From Mycolicibacterium brisbanense (lineage in GTDB: Bacteria > Actinomycetota > Actinomycetes > Mycobacteriales > Mycobacteriaceae), in the NCBI RefSeq assembly GCF_001570425.1, contig NZ_BCSX01000015.1, positions 124,001 through 188,000 of the forward strand: 64,000 nt of DNA. Direction: 5' to 3'. Under the pieces are notes generated by a model. The model did not search any database and was not told the origin of the DNA. It saw nothing but the letters and a program-made list of their open reading frames with translations. This document shows, one piece after another, positions 1-11,321 of the stretch. The position numbers were made by a program, and so were the translations under genes. Numbering within the stretch: the first letter of the stretch is position 1; every line of letters starts with the position of its first letter.

Positions 1-992
1 ACCGACCGGCCGAGCCTGGTCTGATCCAGTGGCACGGTCACCCGCGGATTGACCAGTGCAGTGGCGTTGACTCCCGGCTGTCCGAGCTGGCGGATGGTGG
101 TCATGTCACCAGGCAGCTGCGGAGTTGTCGACAACGGCCCGGCGACGGCTTTCGACCGGACGGCAAGTTTCGAGATGTCACTCGACAGCAGTCGCGCCTG
201 ATTGGTCAGCTCCCCGGGCGCCCCCGAAACCACGAGGGCAGGAACGGCATTGGGCCCCTCGAGGCTCAGGCCGGGCGCTTGCCCTTCGCGTACCACGATC
301 TGGCGTTCGAGCGGGGCCGGAGGCGGCACGGGCCCGCCTGCGGCCGGCACGAGGTCGACAGCGGTGCGCTGCGGGCCATAACGCGCCACAGTGGCCGTGA
401 CGAGCCGCAGCGCCGCGTCCGACTCGGTCTTCGACGGATTCGCTGGCACGAACACCGTGAGCTTCTGCAACACCGGGGGCAGGAAGTCAGCGATGGTCGC
501 GGGTGGCAGTTCCTGGCCCGCGTAGCGGATCGACGCGTCGACCAGCCGCAGCGGATTCGTCGGGTCGTAGACGCAGTACCCGTCCGGCAGCGTCAGATAG
601 CTGCGCAGCAACACCGTGACGGCGTTGTCGACGACTCGGGCGCCGGCCAGCGGGATGGTTATGGGTCCTTGGTCAGGAGGCAGCGGGACCCGGGCCAGCG
701 TGCGGTCCTCCTGAGTGACTTCGAGTGTTCCGCCCCGCGCGTTGACCGGCAGCACTGCGGTTGCCACCAATTCGGCCGCGGTGAGGCCGGGCTGCACCGG
801 GACCGTCACGGTCTGCACACCTTCGACGCCGTAGAGCGCGATGTCAGGGTCGGAACCCAATGTCCGCAAACTCAATGTCGGCGAATTTGCGAGCGACGGA
901 CCATCTTCGGGCGCGGCGGTCGCGGTCCCTGGGAGAGCGGTTCCGGCAGCGATGATCACAGCAGCGAACAACGGCAGCATCCGTGCAGTCAC
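1..992 (-). CDS. Exported BcsB-like protein, 3' part beyond the left edge
   Basis: An open frame runs leftward off the window. It begins with a hydrophobic N-terminus (MLPLFAAVIIAAG) and an Ala-rich cleavage-like region, so it is probably secreted. The body contains beta-rich stretches such as LTVFVPANPSKTESDAALR and a carbohydrate-binding-like layout that resembles BcsB, the periplasmic partner of cellulose synthase; this is a family impression, not a proven match. GTG at 992 is chosen because the signal-like segment follows at once; ATG at 980 is also possible. An upstream ATG at 1076 overlaps the stop of the preceding gene as ATGA and would suit translational coupling, but would add a poor N-terminus. 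It follows the membrane protein gene in the same direction and is probably its operon partner. Confidence 0.55.
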   Translation of the reverse strand, partial: MTARMLPLFAAVIIAAGTALPGTATAAPEDGPSLANSPTLSLRTLGSDPDIALYGVEGVQTVTVPVQPGLTAAELVATAVLPVNARGGTLEVTQEDRTLARVPLPPDQGPITIPLAGARVVDNAVTVLLRSYLTLPDGYCVYDPTNPLRLVDASIRYAGQELPPATIADFLPPVLQKLTVFVPANPSKTESDAALRLVTATVARYGPQRTAVDLVPAAGGPVPPPAPLERQIVVREGQAPGLSLEGPNAVPALVVSGAPGELTNQARLLSSDISKLAVRSKAVAGPLSTTPQLPGDMTTIRQLGQPGVNATALVNPRVTVPLDQTRLGRS

Positions 993-1072
993 AGGTCGAA
1001 GCCTAAGCCGGACGTGGCGGACGCGCCCGGGTTCACAGAAATCGTTACATCCGTAAGCACGGTGCATGAAAG

Positions 1073-2623
1073 TCATTGGCATGGCCCGCCGCAGGGAAAC
1101 TGCGCAGCCACCAATGCTCGCCCGAAAAGGGTGAGCAGCTCACCGTCCTTGAAGGTCGGGGTCTGCTCGTCGAGAACGGCGTTGCCGCGGAACAACAACG
1201 TGGTCAATGTCCGCACGGTTGACGCGACATTCTCCGACGGATGCGGAAAGGGTGCGTTCGGCTCGTGGTTGTCAACCGCGAAAACCGTCACGCGCTGCGC
1301 CAGATCCTTGTCGCCCCAAGCGAATTGCAGCGAGTTCCAGGTCACGAGGAGATTGTCGTCCACCACCGACAGCATCTCGGCGTGTACCCCGTTGCCGAGA
1401 TCGACCGGCCGCAGTTCGCTCAATCGCGCGCCCGTCAGCCCGTACACGACCCGGGCCGGATACACCCCGAACGTGAACGGACGCTGACTGACGATGCTGT
1501 CCACCACGAGGGTGCGCGGCTTGGCCAGCTTGTCCCAGCTCGGGTTTCCGGTATCCGCGCGCATGTATTGCCGCACCAGAACGGCATTGTCGCCATACAG
1601 CCGGTGTACCTCGGTGTGGTTTTCGCGAGCTGTCGTCGACCACCCCGGCGGTGCGTCCAGCGGCTGGCCGGGCGACAGCACATTCGGACTGGGACGACTG
1701 ATGGGCGCGGTGGTCACCTGAGTGGGCAACGAGCAGAACGACAGTGCCACGGCGACCGCGACGACGAGAGGAACTCCTGCCCACACCTGCCTGGCGGCAA
1801 GAGGTTCCACCTTGCGGTCCAACCAGCGCTTCGGAACACCCCGGCGCGCCGCCAAATACATGACGACGTTGACCACACAGATCGCCGACAGCGCGGGCAG
1901 TTGTTGATAGACGATGAGCGGCGCGGCGGGGTGCACCACGCTGATGGTGATGAGCACCGCGAATCCGAACACCCACGCAGCAACCGACCCGATGACGCCG
2001 CGACGAACGGTCCGCCCGACGGCGATTCCGGTACCGATCGCCGCGACGATCAGCGTGGCCGCACCCGCGGCAAACTTCCCACCGCCGAGGATCACCACCG
2101 TCAGGTAGTACGGCAAGGAGAACCCCATAGCGAACAACGTCCACACCCAGAAGAACCGCAGTACCGGTCGAAGACCGAACAGCACGATGCAGCAGCACAG
2201 TACGAACAGCCATGCGGCGACCAGGTCCAGCCGCAGCAGGTGAAAATACAGCGCGTACCGGTCGAGCAGCGCGGCCTGGATCATCAGCGCCAAGCCCAAA
2301 CACATGACGCCGACGATGATGTCGGTCTGCCGGTCGTGGATCGGGAGCTCGGTGCGGTTGCGTCGGGACACCCCGACGGCCACCAGCGCGGCCGCCACCG
2401 GCACAGTCCAGAGATAGCCGCCGATGCCGCCCGCTCTGGTGGTGGCGACGAGGCTGCCGAAGCTGTCGTGGAACGCGAACGCCGTCAGGCCGATGATCAA
2501 GGCCCACCGCAAGGCCAGTCGGTAAAACGGATGGACGTCGTAGTACCGCGTCAGAATCGTCGAGAACCCGGGCCGGTCCGCCGAGACTGTCGACGATGCC
2601 GTAGGCGAGGGTGCGGTGGTCAT
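1073..2623 (-). CDS. Polytopic membrane protein with extracytoplasmic C-terminal domain, unknown function
   Basis: The protein has 516 residues. A short Ser/Thr/Pro-rich tail is followed by about eight to nine hydrophobic segments between residues 35 and 310, then a Pro-rich linker and a soluble domain of about 190 residues ending in FPCGGPCQ. I do not recognise the family. The stop overlaps a possible ATG of the next gene, a BcsB-like exported protein, so the two may form one surface-polysaccharide or envelope module. An exosortase was considered, but the Cys/Arg/His signature is not evident. The function is inferred only from context. Confidence 0.75.
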   Translation of the reverse strand: MTTAPSPTASSTVSADRPGFSTILTRYYDVHPFYRLALRWALIIGLTAFAFHDSFGSLVATTRAGGIGGYLWTVPVAAALVAVGVSRRNRTELPIHDRQTDIIVGVMCLGLALMIQAALLDRYALYFHLLRLDLVAAWLFVLCCCIVLFGLRPVLRFFWVWTLFAMGFSLPYYLTVVILGGGKFAAGAATLIVAAIGTGIAVGRTVRRGVIGSVAAWVFGFAVLITISVVHPAAPLIVYQQLPALSAICVVNVVMYLAARRGVPKRWLDRKVEPLAARQVWAGVPLVVAVAVALSFCSLPTQVTTAPISRPSPNVLSPGQPLDAPPGWSTTARENHTEVHRLYGDNAVLVRQYMRADTGNPSWDKLAKPRTLVVDSIVSQRPFTFGVYPARVVYGLTGARLSELRPVDLGNGVHAEMLSVVDDNLLVTWNSLQFAWGDKDLAQRVTVFAVDNHEPNAPFPHPSENVASTVRTLTTLLFRGNAVLDEQTPTFKDGELLTLFGRALVAAQFPCGGPCQ

Positions 2624-2926
2624 CGCCGACGGCGGGCGCTCATGGCTAACCGTAGCGTCAGCGCGGAGAGCCCGCGTTCAGCCCAATGACCGTGGATACC
2701 ATGCCTTTTCCCCGCTCCCATACGCGAGATGGTATGACAGCGGCACCCCTGAGCAAACACAAATCAGCGACACAGACGGGACGTTGCCCCGGGCTGCGGA
2801 TTCAGCAAATCCGGTCGCGAGGAGTGGACCCTGATGGGCGACAGCCTTTTGTCGCGCACTGCGGTGACGGCGAACAGGCGCGTATCATCGTTCGGATCCC
2901 GGTGCGACTCAATACCGAGCAAACGC
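2624..2926. other. Intergenic stretch between rpsQ and the membrane protein gene
   Basis: About 300 bases upstream of the membrane protein gene at 1073-2623 and beyond the rpsQ terminator. It should hold the promoter of the membrane protein operon on the minus strand. I see no coding signature: the short open frames on the plus strand lack ribosome sites and have shadow-like composition. Confidence 0.5.
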
Positions 2927-2962
2927 AGAATCGCCCCTTTCCCGAAGGAAAGGGGCGATTCT
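2927..2962 (-). terminator. Perfect 16-bp hairpin terminator of the S10 operon
   Basis: Left arm AGAATCGCCCCTTTCC, loop CGAA, right arm its exact reverse complement. It begins 13 bases after the rpsQ stop on the minus strand. There is no strong U-run, as is common for mycobacterial intrinsic terminators. The symmetry would also stop transcription from the other side. Confidence 0.85.
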
Positions 2963-2975
2963 CTGTCTGCGGTGC

Positions 2976-3272
2976 TTACTTGGCGCGCTCGAGCACCTCG
3001 ACCAGTCGCCAGCGCTTGCTGGCCGACAGCGGCCGGGTCTCCATCAACGAGACGCGGTCGCCGATGCCGGCCTCACCGTTCTCGTCATGCGCCTTCACCT
3101 TCTTGGTGGTGCGGATGATCTTGCCGTAGAGCGGGTGGCTCTTGCGATCTTCCAGCTCGACGACGATGGTCTTCTGCATCTTGTCGCTCACCACGTAGCC
3201 GATGGCGGTCTTGCGACGGCCACGGGGCTGTTCGGTGGCCGGGGTGTGCTTGGGGCCCTTAGTTTCTGCCAT
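2976..3272 (-). CDS. rpsQ: 30S ribosomal protein S17
   Basis: A 98-residue small-subunit protein that binds 16S rRNA early in assembly. Recognised from the [29 protein letters not shown] core and the IGDRV...ETRPLS segment, typical of S17. An N-terminal extension of about 20 residues rich in Lys, Pro and Arg is usual in mycobacteria. The start codon overlaps the last base of the rpmC stop, and this is the last gene of the S10 operon, followed directly by a hairpin terminator. Confidence 0.97.
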   Translation of the reverse strand: MAETKGPKHTPATEQPRGRRKTAIGYVVSDKMQKTIVVELEDRKSHPLYGKIIRTTKKVKAHDENGEAGIGDRVSLMETRPLSASKRWRLVEVLERAK

Positions 3273-3505
3273 TACGAATCCTCACCACCGGGCCCGGAAG
3301 CCAGACCCAACTCACGTTCACGCAGCACGGTGTAAAGCCGTGCAATCTCCTGGCGCACAGTGCGCAGCCGACGGTTGTTGGCGAGCTGCCCGGTCGCCAT
3401 CTGGAAGCGCAGGTTGAACAGCTCTTCCTTCGACTCGCGGAGCTTGCTCGTCAGCTCGTCGTCGGTCAGTTCGCGCAGTTCACCAGGCGAAGTTCCCACT
3501 GCCAT
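3272..3505 (-). CDS. rpmC: 50S ribosomal protein L29
   Basis: A 77-residue L29, with the two-helix core [20 protein letters not shown] and the [16 protein letters not shown] motif followed by a basic helix. ATG at 3505 was chosen because it overlaps the rplP stop as ATGA and matches the family start; a longer upstream extension in the same frame runs through rplP and is spurious. L29 lies near the peptide exit and contacts trigger factor and SRP. Confidence 0.97.
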   Translation of the reverse strand: MAVGTSPGELRELTDDELTSKLRESKEELFNLRFQMATGQLANNRRLRTVRQEIARLYTVLRERELGLASGPGGEDS

Positions 3506-3921
3506 CAGAACTGCTCCTCTCGGGTCACGATGCGTGCCTTGATCGGCAGCTTGTGGATCGCGCGGGTGAGCGCGTCGCGGGCGATCTTCTCGTCCGGGTA
3601 GCTCAGCTCGAACAGCACGCGGCCGGGCTTGACGTTGGCGACCCACCATTCCGGCGAACCCTTACCGGAACCCATACGGGTTTCGGCAGGCTTCTTGGTC
3701 AGCGGACGGTCCGGGAAGATGTTGATCCACACCTTGCCGCCACGCTTGATGTGCCGGTTGATGGCGATACGAGCGGACTCGATCTGCCGGTTGGTGATGT
3801 AGGCGTGCTCCAGTGCCTGGATGCCATAGTCACCGAAGCTCACCGACGTGCCGCCGCTGGCGATGCCACGCTGCTCGGGGTGATGCTGCTTGCGGTGCTT
3901 GACCTTGCGGGGAATCAGCAT
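3505..3921 (-). CDS. rplP: 50S ribosomal protein L16
   Basis: A 138-residue L16 of normal length, starting [19 protein letters not shown], with the conserved GSGKG and KPGRVLFEL segments. It organises the aminoacyl-tRNA region of the 50S subunit. It sits 2 bases after rpsC and shares its stop with the rpmC start (ATGA), so translation is probably coupled. Confidence 0.98.
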   Translation of the reverse strand: MLIPRKVKHRKQHHPEQRGIASGGTSVSFGDYGIQALEHAYITNRQIESARIAINRHIKRGGKVWINIFPDRPLTKKPAETRMGSGKGSPEWWVANVKPGRVLFELSYPDEKIARDALTRAIHKLPIKARIVTREEQF

Positions 3922-3923
3922 GT

Positions 3924-5250
<1,327 letters not shown>

Positions 5251-5254
<4 letters not shown>

Positions 5255-5532
5255 CGACGCTTGCTCTTCCGGTCGTCCTTGATGTGACCCTTGAACGTGC
5301 GCGTCGGAGCGAACTCGCCGAGCTTGTGCCCGACCATCGCCTCGGTCACGAACACCGGCACGTGCTTGCGGCCGTCATGCACCGCAAAGGTGTGCCCGAT
5401 GAAGTCCGGGATGATGGTCGACCGACGCGACCAGGTCTTGATGACCTGCTTGGTGTTCTTCTCGTTCTGAACGTCGACCTTCTTCAACAGATGGTCGTCG
5501 ACGAACGGACCCTTCTTCAGGCTGCGTGGCAT
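5251..5532 (-). CDS. rpsS: 30S ribosomal protein S19
   Basis: A 93-residue S19 of normal length: [15 protein letters not shown], then the [10 protein letters not shown] and [18 protein letters not shown] motifs. It contacts S13 and the A-site finger at the subunit bridge. It lies 12 bases after rplB and overlaps rplV by ATGA. Confidence 0.98.
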
Positions 5533-5544
5533 CGCTATTTACTC

Positions 5545-6381
5545 CTAGCGCTTCTTGCCGGTGCGCCGGCGACGGACGATGAGCTTGTCGCTCGCCTTCT
5601 TGGGCTTACGAGTGCGGCCCTCGGGCTTGCCCCACGGGCTCACCGGGTGACGACCACCGGAGGTCTTACCCTCACCACCACCGTGCGGGTGGTCGACCGG
5701 GTTCATCACGACGCCACGGACGGTGGGGCGCTTGCCCTTCCACCGCATACGGCCGGCCTTGCCCCAGTTGATGTTCGCCTGCTCGGCGTTGCCGACCTCG
5801 CCGACGGTGGCGCGGCAGCGCACATCGACGCGACGGATCTCGCCCGACGGCATACGCAGCGAGGCGTAGGTGCCTTCCTTACCGAGCAGCTGGATGCTGA
5901 CACCGGCGGAGCGGGCCAGCTTGGCCCCGCCACCGGGCCGCAGCTCCACGGCGTGGATCACGGTGCCTGCCGGGATGTTGCGCAGCGGCAGGTTGTTACC
6001 GGGCTTGATGTCGGCGTTGGCGCCCGACTCGATCACGTCGCCCTGCTTGATGCCCTGCGGCGCGATGATGTAGCGCTTCTCGCCGTCAAGGAAGTGCAGC
6101 AGCGCGATGTTCGCGGTGCGGTTGGGGTCGTACTCGATGTGCGCGACCTTGGCGTTGACGCCGTCCTTGTCGTGGCGACGGAAGTCGATGACGCGGTAGG
6201 CGCGCTTGTGGCCGCCACCCTTGTGCCGGGTGGTGATGCGGCCGTGGGCATTACGCCCACCGGTGCTGCTCAGCGGACGAACCAGCGACTTCTCCGGAGT
6301 CGAACGAGTGATCTCGGCGAAATCGGAGACGCTCGAACCGCGACGACCCGGGGTCGTCGGCTTGTACTTGCGAATTCCCAT
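5545..6381 (-). CDS. rplB: 50S ribosomal protein L2
   Basis: A 278-residue L2, the normal length. It starts [17 protein letters not shown] and has the OB/SH3-like core ([15 protein letters not shown]) and the C-terminal [13 protein letters not shown] segment with the conserved His near the peptidyl-transferase centre. It is preceded by a 42-base gap from rplW. Confidence 0.98.
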   Translation of the reverse strand: MGIRKYKPTTPGRRGSSVSDFAEITRSTPEKSLVRPLSSTGGRNAHGRITTRHKGGGHKRAYRVIDFRRHDKDGVNAKVAHIEYDPNRTANIALLHFLDGEKRYIIAPQGIKQGDVIESGANADIKPGNNLPLRNIPAGTVIHAVELRPGGGAKLARSAGVSIQLLGKEGTYASLRMPSGEIRRVDVRCRATVGEVGNAEQANINWGKAGRMRWKGKRPTVRGVVMNPVDHPHGGGEGKTSGGRHPVSPWGKPEGRTRKPKKASDKLIVRRRRTGKKR

Positions 6382-6423
6382 ATCAGTTAAATCTCTCTTT
6401 AATCCTCGATAGGATCCCGGCGA

Positions 6424-6726
6424 TTACGCCGGTGCTCCGAACAGATCGATCGGCTTGCTGCCCGCGGCCAACGTGACGATGGCGCGCTTGGTGCTCTTGC
6501 GCTGCCCGAAGCCGGCGCGGGTGCGCTTGCGCTTGCCCTGCCGGTTCGCGGTGTTCACCGAATCGACCTTGACGTTGAAGATCTTCTCGATGGCGATCTT
6601 GATCTGCGTCTTGTTCGAATCCGGGTGCACCACAAACGTGTACACGTTGTCCTCGATCAGCCCGTACGACTTCTCCGAGATGACCGGAGCCAGGATGATG
6701 TCGCGGGGGTCGGTCACGGTAGCCAT
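6424..6726 (-). CDS. rplW: 50S ribosomal protein L23
   Basis: A 100-residue L23. Key stretches are [25 protein letters not shown] and the [22 protein letters not shown] core. It docks trigger factor and SRP at the exit tunnel. Its start overlaps the rplD stop by one base. Confidence 0.97.
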   Translation of the reverse strand: MATVTDPRDIILAPVISEKSYGLIEDNVYTFVVHPDSNKTQIKIAIEKIFNVKVDSVNTANRQGKRKRTRAGFGQRKSTKRAIVTLAAGSKPIDLFGAPA

Positions 6727-7373
6727 CAGGCCGACACCTCCTCTTTCGTGTTGGACGCGATGTACGCGTTGAGCGCCTCGACCGAGAACACCACGTCGTC
6801 GGCGTGCAGCACGTCGTACGTGTTGAGCTGATCCGGCGAGATCACGTGCACGCCAGGCAGATTGCGAACGCTCTTGGCGCCGACCTCATCGGTACGGCCG
6901 ATGACGACGAGAACCTTCTTGTTTTCCGTCAGCGAGCCGAGGAACGCCTTGACGCTCTTGGTCGACGGGGTCTGGCCCTCGATCAGCTCGGTGACCGCGT
7001 GGATCCGCTCGTTGCGGGCCCGATCCGAGAGCGCACCGCGCAGCGCGGCGGCGATCATCTTCTTCGGGGTCCGCTGGCTGTAGTCGCGCGGCTGCGGGCC
7101 GTGGACGACGCCACCACCGGTGAACTGCGGCGCGCGGGTCGAGCCCTGACGGGCGCGGCCGGTGCCCTTCTGCCGGTACGGCTTCTTGCCACCACCGGAG
7201 ACCTCACCGCGAGTCTTGGTCGCGTGCGTGCCCTGACGCTTGGCCGCCAACTGCGCGGTGACCACCTGGTGCATCAGCGCGATGTTGGGCTCAACGTCGA
7301 ACAACGCAGCGGGCAGCTCGACGGAACCGTCGGTCTTACCAGCCGGAGTCTTAACGTCAATTTTCAGAGTCAT
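6726..7373 (-). CDS. rplD: 50S ribosomal protein L4
   Basis: A 215-residue L4 with the tunnel loop [20 protein letters not shown] and a globular alpha/beta body containing [14 protein letters not shown]. The loop with Lys/Arg/Gly lies in the exit tunnel beside L22. In enterobacteria L4 represses its own operon; no such leader was identified here. The start overlaps the rplC stop by one base. Confidence 0.97.
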   Translation of the reverse strand: MTLKIDVKTPAGKTDGSVELPAALFDVEPNIALMHQVVTAQLAAKRQGTHATKTRGEVSGGGKKPYRQKGTGRARQGSTRAPQFTGGGVVHGPQPRDYSQRTPKKMIAAALRGALSDRARNERIHAVTELIEGQTPSTKSVKAFLGSLTENKKVLVVIGRTDEVGAKSVRNLPGVHVISPDQLNTYDVLHADDVVFSVEALNAYIASNTKEEVSA

Positions 7374-8026
7374 TACTTCTCGCCTCGCTTGATTGCGCTG
7401 CGGACAACAACCAGTCCACCGTTACGTCCGGGGATGGCGCCCTTGATCAACAGCACGCCGTTCTCGGCATCGACCTTGTGCACCTTGAGGTTCTGCGTGG
7501 TCACCCGGTCGTTGCCCATACGGCCCGACATGCGAGTGCCCTTGAAGACGCGGCCCGGGGTGGCGCAGCCACCGATCGAACCGGGGCGACGGTGCACAGC
7601 CTGGGCACCGTGCGCGGCGCCCTGGCCACGGAAGCCGTGGCGCTTCATGGTGCCTGCGAAGCCCTTGCCCTTGCTGGTGCCTGTCACGTCGACGTAAGCG
7701 CCGTCGGCGAAGATCTCGGCGGTCAGTTCCTGACCCACCTCGTATTCGGCGGCAGCAGCTTCGTCATCGAGCCGCAGCTCGGCCAGGTGACGACGCGGGT
7801 TCACGCCCGCGGCGGCGTACTGGCCGGTGACCGGCTTGTTGACCTTGCGCGGGCTGATCTCGCCATAGGCGAGCTGCACGGCGGTGTAGCCATCGCGCTC
7901 GGTGGTACGGATACGGGTCACCACGTTGGGGCCGGCCTTCACGACCGTCACCGGGACGACTTTGTTGTTCTCGTCGAACACCTGCGTCATGCCCAGCTTG
8001 GTGCCCAAAATGCCTTTTCTAGCCAT
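7373..8026 (-). CDS. rplC: 50S ribosomal protein L3
   Basis: A 217-residue L3. It starts [19 protein letters not shown] and has the extended loop [22 protein letters not shown] that approaches the peptidyl-transferase centre, then [16 protein letters not shown]. It lies 14 bases after rpsJ. Confidence 0.98.
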   Translation of the reverse strand: MARKGILGTKLGMTQVFDENNKVVPVTVVKAGPNVVTRIRTTERDGYTAVQLAYGEISPRKVNKPVTGQYAAAGVNPRRHLAELRLDDEAAAAEYEVGQELTAEIFADGAYVDVTGTSKGKGFAGTMKRHGFRGQGAAHGAQAVHRRPGSIGGCATPGRVFKGTRMSGRMGNDRVTTQNLKVHKVDAENGVLLIKGAIPGRNGGLVVVRSAIKRGEK

Positions 8027-8040
8027 TTGATTCGGGTCTC

Positions 8041-8346
8041 CTACTGGATGTTGACGTCGACACTGGCCGGCAGATCGATGCGCATGAGAGCGTCAACGGT
8101 CTTGGGCGTCGGGTCGAGGATGTCGATCAGCCGCTTGTGCGTGCGCATCTCGAAATGCTCGCGCGAGTCCTTGTACTTGTGCGGCGACCGGATGACGCAA
8201 TACACGTTCTTCTCGGTCGGCAGCGGCACAGGGCCCACCACACTGGCACCGGTACGGGTGACCGTTTCGACGATCTTGCGCGCCGAGGCGTCAATGGCCT
8301 CATGGTCGTAGGCCTTGAGCCTGATGCGGATCTTCTGTCCCGCCAC
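8041..8346 (-). CDS. rpsJ: 30S ribosomal protein S10
   Basis: A 101-residue S10, also the NusE transcription-antitermination partner of NusB. It begins with GTG at 8346, reading [19 protein letters not shown], and contains the loop [30 protein letters not shown]. The reading frame stays open upstream, but that part is not S10-like. It is the first gene of the S10 operon, and a candidate promoter lies about 270 bases upstream. Confidence 0.97.
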
Positions 8347-8617
8347 GCTTCTCCTACCTCGCTCCTGCTTCGTACATCGGCCGGCCGTCCCGGGGACGAA
8401 CCCGTCGGGCCTGGTGCCCCGGCGCGGATCGCGCCGAGATTTGCCGCCGCTGTTTACCTGTCTATGGTTCACCGGCCCCCGCGGTCGGGTGTGTCGCCCT
8501 CCCGCACACTCGTTCGCTCGGGAAATCCGTCACAATCGAGGCTGGAACCGGATGCGCCCATGTGGACGCTGGTCGGATGCCCGGGCCAGGGAGTACCCAG
8601 CTCAAGGCAACCTGAAC

Positions 8618-8646
8618 AGTATGCCTTAGATCGCCGCGGGCTCCAA
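8618..8646 (-). promoter_or_regulatory. Candidate promoter of the S10 operon
   Basis: On the minus strand, TTGGAG (8641-8646) and CATACT (8618-8623) are separated by 17 bases, matching the spacing of a vegetative sigma-A promoter. Transcription would start near 8610, giving a leader of about 265 bases before rpsJ. This is a pattern match only. Confidence 0.4.
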
Positions 8647-8727
8647 ATCCCTGGTCGAAGTGGCTCGGCCGTTGGGGTCCAGCCTACGCAACACGGCGGT
8701 ACACGTTGAACGGGCAGCGCGTCCAAC

Positions 8728-8753
8728 CCTATCTTACTCATGAGTAAGATAGG
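8728..8753. promoter_or_regulatory. Perfect 26-bp palindromic operator
   Basis: CCTATCTTACTCA is followed at once by its exact reverse complement. It ends 4 bases before the start of the thioesterase-like gene. A TTGAAC box (8706-8711) with TATCTT (8730-8735) 18 bases away places a promoter across the palindrome, so a bound dimeric repressor (TetR-type by shape) would block transcription. The regulator is not identified in this window. Confidence 0.7.
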
Positions 8754-8757
8754 GGTC

Positions 8758-9243
8758 ATGACCACCATCTCAGGGGCGCCGAGCGCCACCTACCGGGCGT
8801 GGCAACAATTGGCAGGCAAGCCGCTGGGCACCCGATTGTTCTCCGTGGCGGCCATGGCACGCGTGCCGTATTTCGCCTCGATCGTGCCGCACGTCGTGCG
8901 CATGGAGCCCGGCTTGGCCGAGGTGACGGTGCCCAAGTGGTTCTTCATCTACAACCACTTGCACACCGTGCACGCGATCGCGTCGTGCAATGCCGCGGAG
9001 ATGGCGATGGGCATGCTGATGGAGGCGACGGTGCCCACCAGCCACCGTTGGATCCCCAAGGCCATGACGGTGAGCTACCTGGCCAAGGCCACCACATCAC
9101 TGCGCGCGACGGCACGACTGGACCCGCCTGACTTCACGCTGATCACCGAAGGCGCCGACGTCGTGGTGCCCGTCAGCGTCACCGACGGCCACGGTGTCGA
9201 GGTCGTACACGCCGACATCACCACCTGGGTGACCCCGGCCTGA
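8758..9243 (+). CDS. Hotdog-fold thioesterase-like protein (DUF4442 type)
   Basis: A 161-residue cytoplasmic protein. The segment KWFFIYNHLHTVHAIASCNAAEMAMGM, followed by SYLAKATTSL and a C-terminal beta strand TDGHGVEVVHADITTWVTP, fits the hotdog fold of DUF4442/PaaI-like acyl-CoA thioesterases. ATG at 8758 is chosen over an in-frame ATG at 8740, which lies inside the palindromic operator. The leader would be very short. The substrate is unknown. A divergent or neighbouring regulator is absent, so the repressor acting on the operator is probably encoded elsewhere. Confidence 0.7.
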   Translation: MTTISGAPSATYRAWQQLAGKPLGTRLFSVAAMARVPYFASIVPHVVRMEPGLAEVTVPKWFFIYNHLHTVHAIASCNAAEMAMGMLMEATVPTSHRWIPKAMTVSYLAKATTSLRATARLDPPDFTLITEGADVVVPVSVTDGHGVEVVHADITTWVTPA

Positions 9244-9247
9244 CGCC

Positions 9248-9601
9248 CTACTCGAGGTAGGTGCCGTGCCCTTCGCGCACGAGTTCACCGTCGAATATCA
9301 GCACCTCGTTGACGAGCCCACCGAGGTGGTTGCGGTAGTTGATCACCAAGCTGGATTCGCCGCGGTACACCGCGAGCACGTCGAAATGCAGATCCGGCAT
9401 CCCCGCGAGCGCCGTGGTCCAGTAGTCGCGCAGCGCGGCCTTGCCCCGCACCACTCCGCGGCTTTCAGGCACGACGCGCGCAGCGACCGGTGAACTGAAC
9501 ACCACGTCGTCGTGGAAATGCGCCAGGACCGCCTCGACGTCGTGGGCGTTCCAGGCCGCGACCCAGGTGTCGGCGAAAGCCTGTGGTGGCGGTGTCGGCA
9601 T
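9248..9601 (-). CDS. SnoaL-like / NTF2-fold protein
   Basis: A 117-residue small protein with the NTF2-like signature FADTWVAAWNAHDVEAVLAHFHDDVVFSSP near the N-terminus, then RGKAALRDYWTTAL and a C-terminal beta sheet. Such proteins are often small isomerases, cyclases or ligand binders, so the activity is open. ATG at 9601 is chosen over an upstream in-frame ATG at 9637 because it starts 2 bases after the stop of the carboxylesterase gene, implying co-transcription and coupled translation. Confidence 0.75.
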   Translation of the reverse strand: MPTPPPQAFADTWVAAWNAHDVEAVLAHFHDDVVFSSPVAARVVPESRGVVRGKAALRDYWTTALAGMPDLHFDVLAVYRGESSLVINYRNHLGGLVNEVLIFDGELVREGHGTYLE

Positions 9602-9603
9602 CC

Positions 9604-11244
<1,641 letters not shown>

Positions 11245-11321
11245 TCCGGTGCCCGAAGTGGCGCCGATCACATAGACTGGCTACTTGACACCCGTCAACT
11301 GCTGCTAGGAGGAGTATCGGG

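Noticed and set aside
1073..2623. Exosortase or archaeosortase
   Set aside because: Polytopic topology is suggestive but the conserved Cys, Arg and His arrangement was not found.
1241..2689. Long plus-strand frame opposite the membrane protein gene
   Set aside because: Arg/His/Gln-rich composition is that of a reverse-strand shadow and no start signal or motif is present.
2686..3129. Plus-strand frame over the rpsQ terminator
   Set aside because: It runs through a perfect terminator hairpin and into rpsQ antisense; no ribosome site or family.
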